Assembly: GCF_004362825.1 (NCBI RefSeq) | Contig: NZ_SNXZ01000002.1 | Span: 310,001 to 374,000 of the forward strand | Direction: 5' to 3' | Length of the DNA stretch: 64,000 bases | Source of the DNA: Labedaea rhizosphaerae | GTDB taxonomy: Bacteria > Actinomycetota > Actinomycetes > Mycobacteriales > Pseudonocardiaceae | Part shown: positions 16,897 to 26,170 of the stretch, in pieces | Position numbering within the stretch: the first letter of the stretch is position 1 | Layout of the letters: the number at the start of each line of letters is the position of its first letter | Notes under the pieces: model-generated | The model's database searches: none | The model's input: only the letters and a program-made list of their open reading frames with translations | What the model was told of the DNA's origin: nothing | Position numbers and translations under genes: made by a program

Positions 16897-17796
16897 TCAC
16901 GCCGCCGCACCTCCGTCGTGGTCGCGAGGCAGGCCGCGCAACGCGCCGAACCGCTCGGAGATCGCGGGTTCGCCCGCCGTTTCCTCGGGCAGCGGGGCAA
17001 GCAGTGGCTCGGCCTCGGCCAGCAACTCCTCGGCCGTGCGCAAGGCGGCGGCGACCTGCCGTCGGCGCTCGTCGAGCCGCGCCGCCTCCCGCTGGGCCGT
17101 GCCGACGATGCGTTGCGCGCGTTCGGTGGCCTCGCGGACCAGCTCGGCGGCCCGCGCTCGCGCGGCGGCCTGCTGATCGGCGATCTCGCGCGCCGCCTCG
17201 GCGCGGCGGGCGGACAGGGCGACCTGGAAGTCGGCTTCGGTCTGCTCGCGCAGCCGCGCGGCCTGCTCGTCGAGGTCCCGGCGGCGCTGTTCGGCTTGCC
17301 TGCTCAACGCGTCCACCTGGTCGTGCGCGCGGCGGATCAGCTGCCGGTGCTCGTCCTCGAGCTCACGGCGCCGGGCGTCGAGCTCGGCGACGAGGCGTTC
17401 GTGGCGTTGACGCAGCCGGTCCGTGGCGTCGCGGGTGGTGGCCCAGCTCTCCTCGGCGGCGGCGCGGGCCCGTGTGGTGATCTCGGTGGCTTCGGCGTGG
17501 GCGAGCTCGACCCTCCGCCGCAACCGCTCCGTGAGGGCGTCGGGGTCGATCGGGGTCCGGCAGATGCGGTCGAGCTGTTCGCGCAGCCGGTCGTTCTGCG
17601 AGCGGGCCTGTTCCAGTTGCCGGGTCAGGTCTTCGGCCCACGACACCGCGGCGTCGCGGTCGGTGGCCAGCAGCCGCAGCTCGGCCTCGACCGCTGCGAC
17701 GTAGTGCTGGACCTGACCACGGTCATAACCGCGCACCACGACGTCGAAGTCCGTGTGCAGCGGTACCAACTCCTCACGACTGGCCGTGGACGTCAC
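16897..17796 (-). CDS. DivIVA-like coiled-coil protein
   Basis: A 299-residue protein. Residues ~8-40 read 'LHTDFDVVVRGYDRGQVQHYV', the DivIVA N-terminal membrane/polar-targeting pattern. The next ~220 residues are an unbroken coiled coil rich in Ala, Arg and Glu. The C-terminus is short and acidic. The GTG at 17796 is chosen because AAGGAGGAA sits 9 nt upstream; the open frame continues further but has no ribosome site. Actinomycete proteins of this type (DivIVA/Scy/FilP-like or YlxX-like) organise polar growth or cell division. It is much smaller than Scy. It could also be a DivIVA-domain cellulose-binding-type protein of unknown role. Confidence 0.8.
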   Translation of the reverse strand: MTSTASREELVPLHTDFDVVVRGYDRGQVQHYVAAVEAELRLLATDRDAAVSWAEDLTRQLEQARSQNDRLREQLDRICRTPIDPDALTERLRRRVELAHAEATEITTRARAAAEESWATTRDATDRLRQRHERLVAELDARRRELEDEHRQLIRRAHDQVDALSRQAEQRRRDLDEQAARLREQTEADFQVALSARRAEAAREIADQQAAARARAAELVREATERAQRIVGTAQREAARLDERRRQVAAALRTAEELLAEAEPLLAPLPEETAGEPAISERFGALRGLPRDHDGGAAA

Positions 17797-17935
17797 GGAC
17801 TGCTTCCTCCTTTCGACACCATCAGTCGCGCCCGCCAGAGCGCTCATCCCAGATGACGAACATGCGCCCGCCGGTGTTCCCAAACCTGAGCGGTTGTCAC
17901 TCGACCGGCGAGTGATCTACTCCGCACGCGAACAG

Positions 17936-17964
17936 GCGACGGCGGAGCTTGGCTCCGCCGTCGC
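17936..17964. terminator. hairpin terminator of the DoxX gene
   Basis: Perfect 13-bp stem (17936-17948 with 17952-17964) and a 3-nt loop, 33 nt past the stop of the minus-strand DoxX gene. It also shields the DivIVA-like promoter from readthrough. Confidence 0.75.
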
Positions 17965-17996
17965 TGTTGTCGATCGGTCTCGTCCGTTGGGGACGG

Positions 17997-18494
17997 TCAG
18001 ACGTCCGGGCAGTGCATGCCCACGGCGCCCTGACCGACGATGACCGGGATGGGTTCCCGGACCACCGGCACCGTTCTGACGCGGCGCCTCGCGTCCAGGG
18101 CGATCCGGCCCGGGCCGACCGCGGCGATCAGCAGGAACGTCCAGGAGAACATCGCGGCCGCGTCCCCGTTGTTCATGACGGGGAGCAGTCCTGCCTTCTG
18201 GTGCACGGAGAAGTACGCGTACGCCATGGTTCCCGAGCAGATGATCGCGGCCACGCGGGTGAACAGGCCGAGCGCCACGAGGACGCCGCCCACCAACTCG
18301 ATCACCGCGGCGTACCAGCCCGGCCAGGCGCCGAACTGCACGGCGCCGCCGTGCATGCCCACCGCACCACCGAGAACGCCGAACAACGAGGCCACTCCGT
18401 GGCAGGCGAACAAGAACCCGACCACCATCCGCGCCGCCGAGTGGACGACCGGGGCGAGGTTCGGGGTGTTGTCGAACTTCAGTTGTATTGCCAT
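17997..18494 (-). CDS. DoxX-family membrane protein
   Basis: A 165-residue, four-helix membrane protein. 'SAARMVVGFLFACHGVASLF' is the first helix with the conserved His; 'GWYAAVIELVGGVLVALGLF' and 'TRVAAIICSGTMAYAYFSVH' are the next, and 'FSWTFLLIAAVGPGRIALD' ends the core. DoxX proteins take part in quinone-linked redox or thiol homeostasis in actinobacteria; the substrate is not known. The ATG at 18494 follows GGAGGG. It lies 55 nt upstream of the decarboxylase stop and is probably the last gene before the polyketide cluster. Confidence 0.85.
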   Translation of the reverse strand: MAIQLKFDNTPNLAPVVHSAARMVVGFLFACHGVASLFGVLGGAVGMHGGAVQFGAWPGWYAAVIELVGGVLVALGLFTRVAAIICSGTMAYAYFSVHQKAGLLPVMNNGDAAAMFSWTFLLIAAVGPGRIALDARRRVRTVPVVREPIPVIVGQGAVGMHCPDV

Positions 18495-18549
18495 TCGATT
18501 CCCTCCACTGTCCATTCCTGCTCGGATGTGCGTGCTTGTTGCCCGCGGC

Positions 18550-19770
18550 TCAGACCACGACCTCCAGCGGCGCCGGGTGGCTGAGGAACGCGGTCGGGCT
18601 GGCCGTGAGCCCGTAGGCCCCGGCCTGGAACAACGCGATCAGGTCACCGATGCCCGCCTTCGGCAGCTCGACGTTGTCGCCGAGCAGGTCCAGCGGCGTG
18701 CACAGGCAGCCGACCACGGTGACCGGGCCGGCCGGCTCGGCGTCGATCCGGTTCGCCACCGCGATGGGGAAGTTGCGGCGGATCACCTGGCCGAAGTTGC
18801 CGGAAGCGGCCAGCTGGTGGTGCATCCCGCCGTCGACGACGAGGAACGTCTTGCAGCGCGAGGACTTCCGGTCCACGACCCGGGTGATGTACACACCCGC
18901 CTCGCCGACCAGGTAGCGGCCGAGCTCGACGACGATCTGCGCCTGTGGCAACAGCTTCGGCACGGCACCGGCCATCAGCTCGTGCAGGTTCTCGCCGATC
19001 GGGCCGAGGTCCAACGGCTGGTCGCGGTCGGTGTACGGGATGCCGAACCCGCCGCCGAGATTGAGGTACCGCACCGGCCCCGGGGCGGCGTCGCCCAGCC
19101 GGCCCGCCAGTTCGACGGTGCGCCGCTGCGCCTCGCAGATGTCGGCGTGGCGCAGGTTCTGCGACCCGGCGAACATGTGGAAGCCCTGGAAATCCAGGCC
19201 GTAGTCGGACAGCGTGGCCAGCGCCGTGGGCACCCGCTCGGAGTCGATGCCGAACTGCTGCGGCCCGCCACCGAGGCGCATGCCGGAGCCGCGCACCGTG
19301 AAGTCGGGGTTGACCCGCAGCGCGACGCGGGCGGCGATGCCGGTCGCGACGCTCGCGTCCCGGGCCACCACCAGCTCGCGCTCCGACTCGACCTCCAGCA
19401 CGACGCCGGACGCGACGGCCTGGCAGACCTCCGCCTCGCTCTTGCCCGGTCCGGCGAAGCCGATCCGCGACGCGGGCGTGGGTGTGTCCAGCGCGTTGCG
19501 CAGCTCGATCCCTGACGCCACGTCGAACCCGTCGACCAGGCCGCTGAGGTGCTGCAGCAACGCGGGCATGGGGTTGGCCTTGACCGCGTAGTGCAGGTGC
19601 ACCCGCTCGGGCAGCACGGCCCGCACCTCGGCGACCCGCTGGGTCACCAGGGCCCGGTCGTAGGCGAAGAACGGCGTGCTCCCGACGCGCGCGGCGAGCC
19701 GCTCCACGTCGATGCCGCCCACGGCCAGGCGCCCGTCCATGCGCTCGAACGCCCCGATCGCCGCGGTCAT
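18550..19770 (-). CDS. PLP-dependent decarboxylase (alanine-racemase fold), carrier-linked type
   Basis: A 406-residue fold-type III PLP decarboxylase related to diaminopimelate/ornithine decarboxylases. PLP Lys64 lies in 'HYAVKANP'. 'GGGFGIPY' binds the phosphate, 'ELGRYLVGEAG' follows, and the active-site cysteine lies in 'CLCTPLDLLGD' (CESGD in DAP and CDGLD in ornithine enzymes, so the substrate differs). Its ATG overlaps the stop of the ligase gene, and the ligase overlaps the ACP. The same trio occurs in the exosortase-A-associated cassettes of Gram-negatives. In fluvirucin biosynthesis a similar set makes beta-alanyl-ACP from aspartyl-ACP. I infer decarboxylation of an aminoacyl-ACP to supply a starter or side chain. 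Confidence 0.85.
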   Translation of the reverse strand: MTAAIGAFERMDGRLAVGGIDVERLAARVGSTPFFAYDRALVTQRVAEVRAVLPERVHLHYAVKANPMPALLQHLSGLVDGFDVASGIELRNALDTPTPASRIGFAGPGKSEAEVCQAVASGVVLEVESERELVVARDASVATGIAARVALRVNPDFTVRGSGMRLGGGPQQFGIDSERVPTALATLSDYGLDFQGFHMFAGSQNLRHADICEAQRRTVELAGRLGDAAPGPVRYLNLGGGFGIPYTDRDQPLDLGPIGENLHELMAGAVPKLLPQAQIVVELGRYLVGEAGVYITRVVDRKSSRCKTFLVVDGGMHHQLAASGNFGQVIRRNFPIAVANRIDAEPAGPVTVVGCLCTPLDLLGDNVELPKAGIGDLIALFQAGAYGLTASPTAFLSHPAPLEVVV

Positions 19771-21341
19771 CCGAGCACGCTCCTACGGACCTCGCCGCGG
19801 TCGAACTTCCCGTTGCCGGAGCGCGGGAGCTCGTCGCGCACGAGGATGCGCTTGGGCACCATGTACGCGGGCAGTTCCTCGGCCAGCGCCTTGGTGAGCG
19901 TGCCGGTGTCGCACGTCTCGCCGCCGTCCGGCGCGGTCACCACGAGGACGACCTCCTGGCCGAGCCGCTCGTCCGGCACCCCGATCGCGACCGCCTCGGC
20001 GACGAGGCCGGTGGCGTAGGCCACCTCCTCGACCTCGGTCGGACTGACCCGGTAGCCGGAGGTCTTGATCATGTCGTCCGTGCGGCCCACGAAGTAGAGG
20101 AAGCCTTCCTCGTCGCGGTAGGCCACGTCGCCGGACCACACGGCGGGCTCGGCACGCACCGGTCCGTCGCCGGGCGGGTACGGCCGGAACCGCTGCGCGG
20201 TGCGAGCCGGGTCGTTCCAGTACCCGAGCGCGACGAGCGCGCCCCGGTGCACGATCTCCCCGTGCTCGCCGGGGGCGGCGACCGTGCCGTCCGGGCGGAC
20301 CACGAGGACCTCGGCGTTGGGGATCGCCTTGCCGATCGAGCCGGGCCTGCGGTCGACCTCGGCCGGATCCAGGTAGGTCGACCGGAACGCCTCGGTCAGG
20401 CCGTACATCAGGTAGGGCGCCGCGTTCGGGAAGGTCTCGCGCAACCGGGTGAGCAGGTGCTGCGGCAGGTGCCCGCCGGTGTTGGCGAAGTAGCGCAGAC
20501 CGGCTCGCGCCTCCGGCGGCCACTTCGCCGCAACCAGTTGCAGCCACAGGGGCGGCACGCACGTCAGGGCGGTGACCCGGTGCCGGGCGACCAGCCGCAC
20601 GACCTCCCGGGGCATCAGGTAGTTGACCAGCACGACGTGCGCCCCCGCGATCAGCGCCGTGCTCAGCTGGCTGAACCCGGCGTCGAAGCTCAGCGGCAGC
20701 ACCGAGAGCACCGTGTCGTCACTGGTGTGGCGCAGGTAGCCGGCGACGCTGGCCGCGCCGGCGAGCATGTTGCGGTGCGAGAGCACCACGCCTTTCGGCT
20801 TCCCGGTGCTGCCGGAGGTGTAGAGGATGGCCGCGACGTCGACGTCGATCACGCCGTCGGCACTGTCGGCACCGTCGGCAAGTGGTTCGGCCGTGCACAA
20901 CGACTCCCACGACGGTGCCGTGTCCTCGTCCTGGCCACCGACCAGGACGACGTGCCGCAGCTCCGACAGCCGGTCCAGCTCACCGAGCACCGCGTGGTGG
21001 CGCTCCGGCGAGGTGATCAGCACCCGGGCGGCGCAGTCGGCGAGCACGTGACCGACCTGAGCGGGCCGGAACACCGGGTTCACCGGCACGAACACGCCGC
21101 CCGCAGCGGAGACCGCGAGGAACGCGACCACCGTTTCCAGCCGCTTCTCCAGGTAGACCACGACCCGTTCGCCGCGGCGCAGGCCGAGCCCGCGCAACCC
21201 GGCGGCCGCGCGGGCCACCTGGTCGGCGAGCTCGGCGTAGGTCAGCGTCTCGTCCCGGAAGGTCACCGCGGGCCGGTCCGGCTGCCCGCACCGCACGAGA
21301 TCGTCGAGCCGGATCAGGCACGAGGACTGGGCGGCAGTCAT
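19767..21341 (-). CDS. acyl-/amino-acid-AMP ligase (ANL superfamily)
   Basis: A 524-residue adenylating enzyme. A3 is 'LYTSGSTGKPKGVVLSH', A5 'YGLTEAF', A7-A8 'SGDVAYRDEEG' and 'GRTDDMIKTSGYRVSPTEVEE', and A10 'SGNGKFDRG' with the catalytic lysine. It should activate a carboxylic or amino acid as AMP ester and load it onto the ACP whose gene it overlaps (ATGA at 21338-21341); at the other end it overlaps the decarboxylase in the same way. Domain order and length fit stand-alone ligases rather than NRPS A-domains. Substrate cannot be read directly. An amino acid is likely given the decarboxylase. Confidence 0.88.
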   Translation of the reverse strand: MTAAQSSCLIRLDDLVRCGQPDRPAVTFRDETLTYAELADQVARAAAGLRGLGLRRGERVVVYLEKRLETVVAFLAVSAAGGVFVPVNPVFRPAQVGHVLADCAARVLITSPERHHAVLGELDRLSELRHVVLVGGQDEDTAPSWESLCTAEPLADGADSADGVIDVDVAAILYTSGSTGKPKGVVLSHRNMLAGAASVAGYLRHTSDDTVLSVLPLSFDAGFSQLSTALIAGAHVVLVNYLMPREVVRLVARHRVTALTCVPPLWLQLVAAKWPPEARAGLRYFANTGGHLPQHLLTRLRETFPNAAPYLMYGLTEAFRSTYLDPAEVDRRPGSIGKAIPNAEVLVVRPDGTVAAPGEHGEIVHRGALVALGYWNDPARTAQRFRPYPPGDGPVRAEPAVWSGDVAYRDEEGFLYFVGRTDDMIKTSGYRVSPTEVEEVAYATGLVAEAVAIGVPDERLGQEVVLVVTAPDGGETCDTGTLTKALAEELPAYMVPKRILVRDELPRSGNGKFDRGEVRRSVLG

Positions 21342-21604
21342 GACTCGGTGCTTGCCGCGCCCACGATCGGCGAGAGCGAACGCCACAGCGAACCCACCGT
21401 GGCGAAGGTCGCCTCGTTCAGGATCTCGTCGGGCAGCTCGACGTCGTACTGCGCCTCGATGTCGGCGAGCAACTGCACGGTGCTCATCGAGTCGAGACCG
21501 AGCCCCGAAAGGTCACTGGACTCGTCCAGCGCGCCCGTGCCCGCGAAGGGCAGGTGCGCGTGCAACAGCTCCTGGAAATCACTCGGGATTTGGGTAGCAG
21601 TCAT
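21338..21604 (-). CDS. free-standing acyl carrier protein
   Basis: An 88-residue carrier protein with the phosphopantetheine serine in 'LSGLGLDSMSTVQLLADIE' (Ser in DSM). The helical pattern and length are those of a discrete ACP. The ATG at 21604 has GAGG 7 nt upstream and is preferred over the upstream ATG at 21616. It is the carrier for the overlapping ligase, so the charged unit would be decarboxylated or handed to a PKS module from here. It differs from the ACP at 35929-36189, so each has its own pathway. Confidence 0.9.
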   Translation of the reverse strand: MTATQIPSDFQELLHAHLPFAGTGALDESSDLSGLGLDSMSTVQLLADIEAQYDVELPDEILNEATFATVGSLWRSLSPIVGAASTES

Positions 21605-21659
21605 CGGAAACCTCATCGGAAATTGTCGGAAACGCTGCTTCGGGAAAGGGACAAGACCC

Positions 21660-23489
21660 TCAGAGGTCGAACACGACGTCGTAGCGCGTGGCCCATTCGT
21701 GGCCGGCCAGCGCGCTCTCGAGGCCGTCGCGCACCAGCAGGCCGGCCTCGGGCGGCGCCTGGGTCATCCCGCCGAGCGTCTGCTCGTTGATGACCTTGAG
21801 CATCGGCGCGGACTGCGGGTCGGCCAGCAGCTTGCCGACCTCGTCCTGCAGCGTCGCCAGGTAGGCCTTCTCCTGCGGTACGGGGAACGGGCTCTTCACC
21901 CGCTCCAGCACCGAGGTGGGCAGCACGTCCTTCACGGCGGCACGCAGCAGGCTCTTCTCGCGGCCGTCGAAGGTCTTCATCGCCCACGGGGTGTTGAACA
22001 CGTACTGCACGAGCCGGTGGTCGCAGAACGGGACGCGCACCTCGAGCCCCACGGCCATGCTCATCCGGTCCTTGCGGTCGAGCAGAATCTGCACGAACCG
22101 GGTCAGGTGCAGGTAGCTGATCTCCCGCATGCGCCGCTCGAGGCCGGTCTCGCCCTCCAGGCGCGGCATGCCGGCCAGCGCCTCGGCGTAGTTGTCGGCC
22201 CGGTAGGTGCCCAGGTCCAGCTTGGCCTCGAGGTCGGGGTTGAGGTAACCGGAACCGTCGACGTTGTGCAGCGCGACCAGCCACGGGAAGTCGGTGCCGT
22301 TGACGACGTTCTCGTCGTGGAACCAGGCGTAGCCGCCGAACACCTCGTCGGCCGCCTCACCGGACAGCGCCACCGTCGAGTGCTCGCGGATCGCCTTGAA
22401 CAGCAGGTACATCGAGTTGTCGATGTCCGCGGAGTTGGGGGTGTCCCGTGCGATGACGGTGGCGACGCGCGTGGCCGGGTCCATCAGGTGCGCGGCGTTC
22501 AGCACGACGTCGCTGTGCGTGGTGCCGGCGAAGGCGGCCACGTCGTGGGCGTAGGGCGCGTCCGGGGTGGAGCGCAGCTCGTCGGGCACGAAGCTGTCGG
22601 CGAGGCCCGCGAAGTCGACCGAGAACGACCGGACCGGGTCGCCACCCGCGGCGGTGACCACGCGGTTGGCGAGCGCGGTGATCGCACTGGAGTCCAGACC
22701 GCCGGACAGCAGGGTGCACAGCGGGACGTCCGCGACCACCTGGCGGGCGACGATGTCGTCCAGCAGCTCGCGGATCCGCTCGATCGTGGTGGGCAGGTCG
22801 TCGGTGTGCTCGTCGGCCTCGAGCGCCCAGTAGCGGTGCTCGGTGACACCCTCGCGGCGCACCCGCAGGAAGTGACCGGGGCGGACCTCGTTGACACCCT
22901 TGAAGATCGCGGTGCCCGGCGTCTTGATCGAAGCGAAGACCTCGCGCATGCCGTCGAGGTCGACCACCGGCGGCACGAGACCGCTCGCCAGGATCGCCTT
23001 CATCTCCGAGCCGAAGACCACACCCTCGCGGGTGTCGGCGTAGTACAGCGGCTTCACGCCCATCCGGTCGCGCACCAGCAGGAGTTCCTGCGTGCGGGCG
23101 TCCCAGATCGCGAAGGCGTACATGCCGTTGAGGTGGTCGACGAACGCGGTGCCCCACTGCAGGTACGCGTGCAGCACGACCTCGGTGTCGCTCTTGGTGC
23201 GGAAGACGTGGCCATGGCCTTCGAGTTCGGCGCGCAGCTCCGTGAAGTTGTAGACCTCGCCGGAGTAGGTGATGGCGACCGGGGCGACGCCCTCGGCGGT
23301 CATCGGCTGCTTGCCGCCCTCGATGTCGATCACCGCGAGCCTGCGGTGGCCGAGCCCGGCGTGCCCGTCGACGAAGATGCCCTCCTCGTCGGGGCCGCGA
23401 CAGATCATCGTGTCCGTCATGGCCTGCAGAGTCGGCCTCGCGGACGCGAGATCACGCTCGTAATTGACCCATCCCGTAATACCGCACAC
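21660..23489 (-). CDS. asnB: AsnB-like glutamine-dependent amidotransferase
   Basis: A 609-residue asparagine-synthetase-type protein. The GTG at 23489 gives the mature nucleophile Cys2 (MCGITGWV); CAGGGAG precedes it. The N-terminal GATase II domain has 'CRGPDEEG', 'LGHRRLAVID' and 'YSGEVYNFTELR' (Ser where many homologues have Asn in NGE). The synthetase domain has the PP-loop 'LLSGGLDSSAIT' and 'SGEAADEVFGGY'. It activates a carboxylate with ATP and aminates it with glutamine nitrogen. It opens the minus-strand ACP-ligase-decarboxylase group (56 nt to the ACP). In cycloheximide and oxytetracycline pathways such enzymes make malonamyl units; here it may make an amide on a starter or end group. 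A plain asparagine synthetase is the alternative. Confidence 0.85.
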   Translation of the reverse strand: MCGITGWVNYERDLASARPTLQAMTDTMICRGPDEEGIFVDGHAGLGHRRLAVIDIEGGKQPMTAEGVAPVAITYSGEVYNFTELRAELEGHGHVFRTKSDTEVVLHAYLQWGTAFVDHLNGMYAFAIWDARTQELLLVRDRMGVKPLYYADTREGVVFGSEMKAILASGLVPPVVDLDGMREVFASIKTPGTAIFKGVNEVRPGHFLRVRREGVTEHRYWALEADEHTDDLPTTIERIRELLDDIVARQVVADVPLCTLLSGGLDSSAITALANRVVTAAGGDPVRSFSVDFAGLADSFVPDELRSTPDAPYAHDVAAFAGTTHSDVVLNAAHLMDPATRVATVIARDTPNSADIDNSMYLLFKAIREHSTVALSGEAADEVFGGYAWFHDENVVNGTDFPWLVALHNVDGSGYLNPDLEAKLDLGTYRADNYAEALAGMPRLEGETGLERRMREISYLHLTRFVQILLDRKDRMSMAVGLEVRVPFCDHRLVQYVFNTPWAMKTFDGREKSLLRAAVKDVLPTSVLERVKSPFPVPQEKAYLATLQDEVGKLLADPQSAPMLKVINEQTLGGMTQAPPEAGLLVRDGLESALAGHEWATRYDVVFDL

Positions 23490-23651
23490 CGGTGTCTCCC
23501 TGAATTGGCTGGGGAAATGGCTGCCATTCCCGGACACCCGGGCCCGCAGCTTTGATGATCGCCGTCACATCGAACAAGGCGACTATTTCTCCGCCGCGTG
23601 GTCACGGTCAATGGGGAGAACCGGCAGGCAACTTGCTGCCGTCGGGTAAAA

Positions 23652-25190
23652 TCAGTAGAAATGGCGCAGCCGGGGCCACAGGACCGACCACGGCGAACTG
23701 GGCCCGTCGCACAGTTCGAGCAAGGTGCCCTGCTCCGGGTTGTGCACGCCGTGGCCGTTGTCCACCGTGCCGGCCACGCGGCAGCCGCGGAACTGCGCGG
23801 CCAGCTCGGCGTTGGCGGGGAAGCGCACCAGCAGCACCGGACCGGTCGCCGAGTCGGGCGGCACGCCCCAGTCCGCGAAGCTCATGTGCCCGGAGTACGC
23901 CCTGGGCAGGCCGAAGGGCGTGCCGTAGCGGTCGATCGCCGCCGCCTCGCCGTAGTTCTGCGTGAAGATCACCGCGCGGCCCCGCTCCCCTGCCGGGATC
24001 TGCCGCCACACCCCCGCCACCGACCCGGCGAGCTCCGGCCAGCCGACCTGCTCGCCCTGCTCCTTGTTCACCGCGTTCACCGGGTTGAGCGAATCGACCG
24101 GCCACACCGGGAGCGCGGCCCCGACGTCGACCACCAGCGAGAGGAGCACCGCCGCCGGCACTAGCCAGGCTCGCCTGCCCCGAGCGGCCCAGGCGAGCAC
24201 GGGCTGCGCGCCCGCCGCGAGCAACGCGATCAGCAGCCCGAGCAGGTAGTAGGGCTTGCCCGCCACAGCGAGCATCACGACCACGAGGGCCAGGTAGGTC
24301 ACGGGCAGCGCGCGGGCCCACCGCACCGCGGGATCGCGCAGCAGCCGCCAGATCCCGGCGAGCCAGAGCGCGGCGTAGGGCGGTGCCAGGTAGACGAACT
24401 GGAACGGCACGAACGTCACCCGGTTCTCGACGCCGTTCTCGGTGCTGATGCCGGAGGCCACCGTCAGCTGCGGCCACCCGTGGGCCGCCTGCCAGACCAG
24501 CGTCGGCGCCGCGACCGCGAGCGCGACCACCACCCCGGCGGCGAGCCACCAGGTGGCGAGCGCCTTGCGCGGTCCCACGGCCAGCAGGGCCACCAGCAGC
24601 GCACCGACGAGCACGACCACCAGGAACTTGTTCAGCAGGGCGATCCCGGTGACCGCGCCGATCGCCAGGTACCAGCGGCCGTCACCGGTGCGCACCACCC
24701 GCAGCACGAGCAGGCAGAGGACCAGCCAGGCGAGGTTGTCGAAGGTCGAGGTGGCGAGCATGTGGCCGGTGGTCAGGATCGCCGAGGAGGTGGCCACGGC
24801 CACCGCCGTCAGCACCTGGGGGCCGCGGCCGGCACCCAGTTCGCGGCTGACCAGCGCGGCGACCACGACGATCGCGACGCACAGCAGCGCGGCCACGACA
24901 CGCAGCCCCATCGGGGTGTCACCGAACAGGCCGGTGCTGAGCCGGGCCAGCAGCGGGGTCAGCGGTGGCTGGTCCACGTAGCCCCAGGCCAATCTGCGAC
25001 CGGCCTCGACGAAGTACAGCTCGTCGCGGTGGAACCCGTAGCGGCCGGACAACGCGGTCAGCACCGCGGCCATGACCAGGGCGACGGCGACGACCGGACC
25101 GGCCGCGAAGGCGGGCAGCCGCGTCGCACGCGGTGACCCGGCCGCCTCCGGCGACTGCGAACGGTCCCGGGTTCGTTGCCCTGTGCGCAT
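23652..25190 (-). CDS. GT39/ArnT-like glycosyltransferase, membrane
   Basis: A ~512-residue polytopic protein with about ten membrane helices. 'HRDELYFVEAGRRLAWGYVD' and 'QPPLTPLLARL' are the lumenal loop signature of the PMT_2/GT39 family, in which an Asp/Glu acts on a polyprenyl-phosphate sugar. The C-terminal ~130 residues are a soluble extracellular part ('PANAELAAQFRGCRVAGTV'). The ATG at 25190 is the likeliest start; an in-frame GTG at 25208 is possible. It lies between the amidotransferase and the divergent ABC exporter. It might glycosylate a cell-envelope acceptor or be unrelated to the polyketide. Confidence 0.75.
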   Translation of the reverse strand: MRTGQRTRDRSQSPEAAGSPRATRLPAFAAGPVVAVALVMAAVLTALSGRYGFHRDELYFVEAGRRLAWGYVDQPPLTPLLARLSTGLFGDTPMGLRVVAALLCVAIVVVAALVSRELGAGRGPQVLTAVAVATSSAILTTGHMLATSTFDNLAWLVLCLLVLRVVRTGDGRWYLAIGAVTGIALLNKFLVVVLVGALLVALLAVGPRKALATWWLAAGVVVALAVAAPTLVWQAAHGWPQLTVASGISTENGVENRVTFVPFQFVYLAPPYAALWLAGIWRLLRDPAVRWARALPVTYLALVVVMLAVAGKPYYLLGLLIALLAAGAQPVLAWAARGRRAWLVPAAVLLSLVVDVGAALPVWPVDSLNPVNAVNKEQGEQVGWPELAGSVAGVWRQIPAGERGRAVIFTQNYGEAAAIDRYGTPFGLPRAYSGHMSFADWGVPPDSATGPVLLVRFPANAELAAQFRGCRVAGTVDNGHGVHNPEQGTLLELCDGPSSPWSVLWPRLRHFY

Positions 25191-25336
25191 GCCGGCGAGC
25201 CTATCCACGGCCGTCGGCGCGCCCCGGACTCGTGGCGGTGGCAGCTAGCTGACGGCAGTCATTGCGGGCTGTCGGCGCCGTCGGCGAGGTCCGATAGTCG
25301 GTCCTGGCCGCTGACGTACCCCCGCAGGAGGTGACT

Positions 25337-26170
25337 GTGCTCGACGCTATCGGTCTCACCAAACGTTATGGTGCAATCCAGGCCCTCGACGGCCTCACCC
25401 TGCACGTGGGGGACGGCGAGATCGTCGGCCTCGTCGGTCACAACGGCGCCGGCAAGACGACGCTGGTCTCGATCCTGGCGGGGCTGAACAAGCCCGACGG
25501 CGGGTCGGTGCACGTCGACGGGATCGATCCCGTCCGCGCCCGCGACCGCATCGGCATCGCACCCCAGCACATCGCGCTCTACCAGTCGATCACGGTGCGC
25601 GAGCACCTGCGGCTGTTCGGCGGCCTCGCCGGGTTGCGCGGCCGCGCGCTCGCCGCGGTGATCACCGAGCTGGTCGAGGCGTTGCGGTTGACCGAGTTCG
25701 TCGACCGGCGGGCCGGGTTGCTCTCCGGCGGCCAGCAGCGTCGCGCGCAGGCCGCCGTCGCGCTGGTCCACCGGCCGCGGTTGCTGCTGCTGGACGAGCC
25801 GACCGCGGGCGCCGACCCCGAGACAAGACAGGCGCTGCTCGACGTGGTCAAGGACCGCGCCCGCGACGGCGCCTCGATCATCTACACCACCCACTACCTG
25901 CCCGAGCTGACCGAGCTGCGGGCCACCATCGCCGTCGCCCAGCAGGGCCGGATCATCGCCCGCGGCACCAGCGCGGAGCTGCTCGACCGGCTGGCGGGCG
26001 AGGTGCTCCTGCGCTTCGACGTCGGCGAATACCGCACCGCCACCCACGACCCCTCGGCCACGCTGGTCGACCTGGTCAGCCGCGCGCGGTACCCGATCCG
26101 GGGCGTCGAGCTGCGCACGCCGACGCTCGACGACCTCTACCGTTCGCTGGCGGCCGCAGATGTCCACTGA
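25337..26170 (+). CDS. ABC exporter ATPase (DrrA-like)
   Basis: A 277-residue ATP-binding subunit. Walker A is 'GHNGAGKTTLV', the signature is 'LLSGGQQRRAQ', Walker B is 'LLLLDEPTAGADPET', and the switch His lies in 'IYTTHYL'. The GTG at 25337 is chosen over the GTG at 25331 because AGGAGGTGA, a full match to the 16S rRNA end, lies just before it. The stop overlaps the permease gene by 11 nt. With the ABC-2 permease it resembles drug/antibiotic exporters such as DrrAB, and its place next to PKS genes suggests product export and self-resistance. It is the first gene of a plus-strand operon running to 31844. Confidence 0.92.
   Translation: MLDAIGLTKRYGAIQALDGLTLHVGDGEIVGLVGHNGAGKTTLVSILAGLNKPDGGSVHVDGIDPVRARDRIGIAPQHIALYQSITVREHLRLFGGLAGLRGRALAAVITELVEALRLTEFVDRRAGLLSGGQQRRAQAAVALVHRPRLLLLDEPTAGADPETRQALLDVVKDRARDGASIIYTTHYLPELTELRATIAVAQQGRIIARGTSAELLDRLAGEVLLRFDVGEYRTATHDPSATLVDLVSRARYPIRGVELRTPTLDDLYRSLAAADVH

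Noticed and set aside
20247-23555. A long plus-strand open frame over the ligase-AsnB region, and similar ones over the PKS genes (for example 40755-45710, 45735-50864, 51409-55644, 55772-60328)
   Set aside because: They run opposite to clear PKS/AsnB genes, are repetitive in Val, Arg, His and Gly, have no domains, and follow from high third-position GC.
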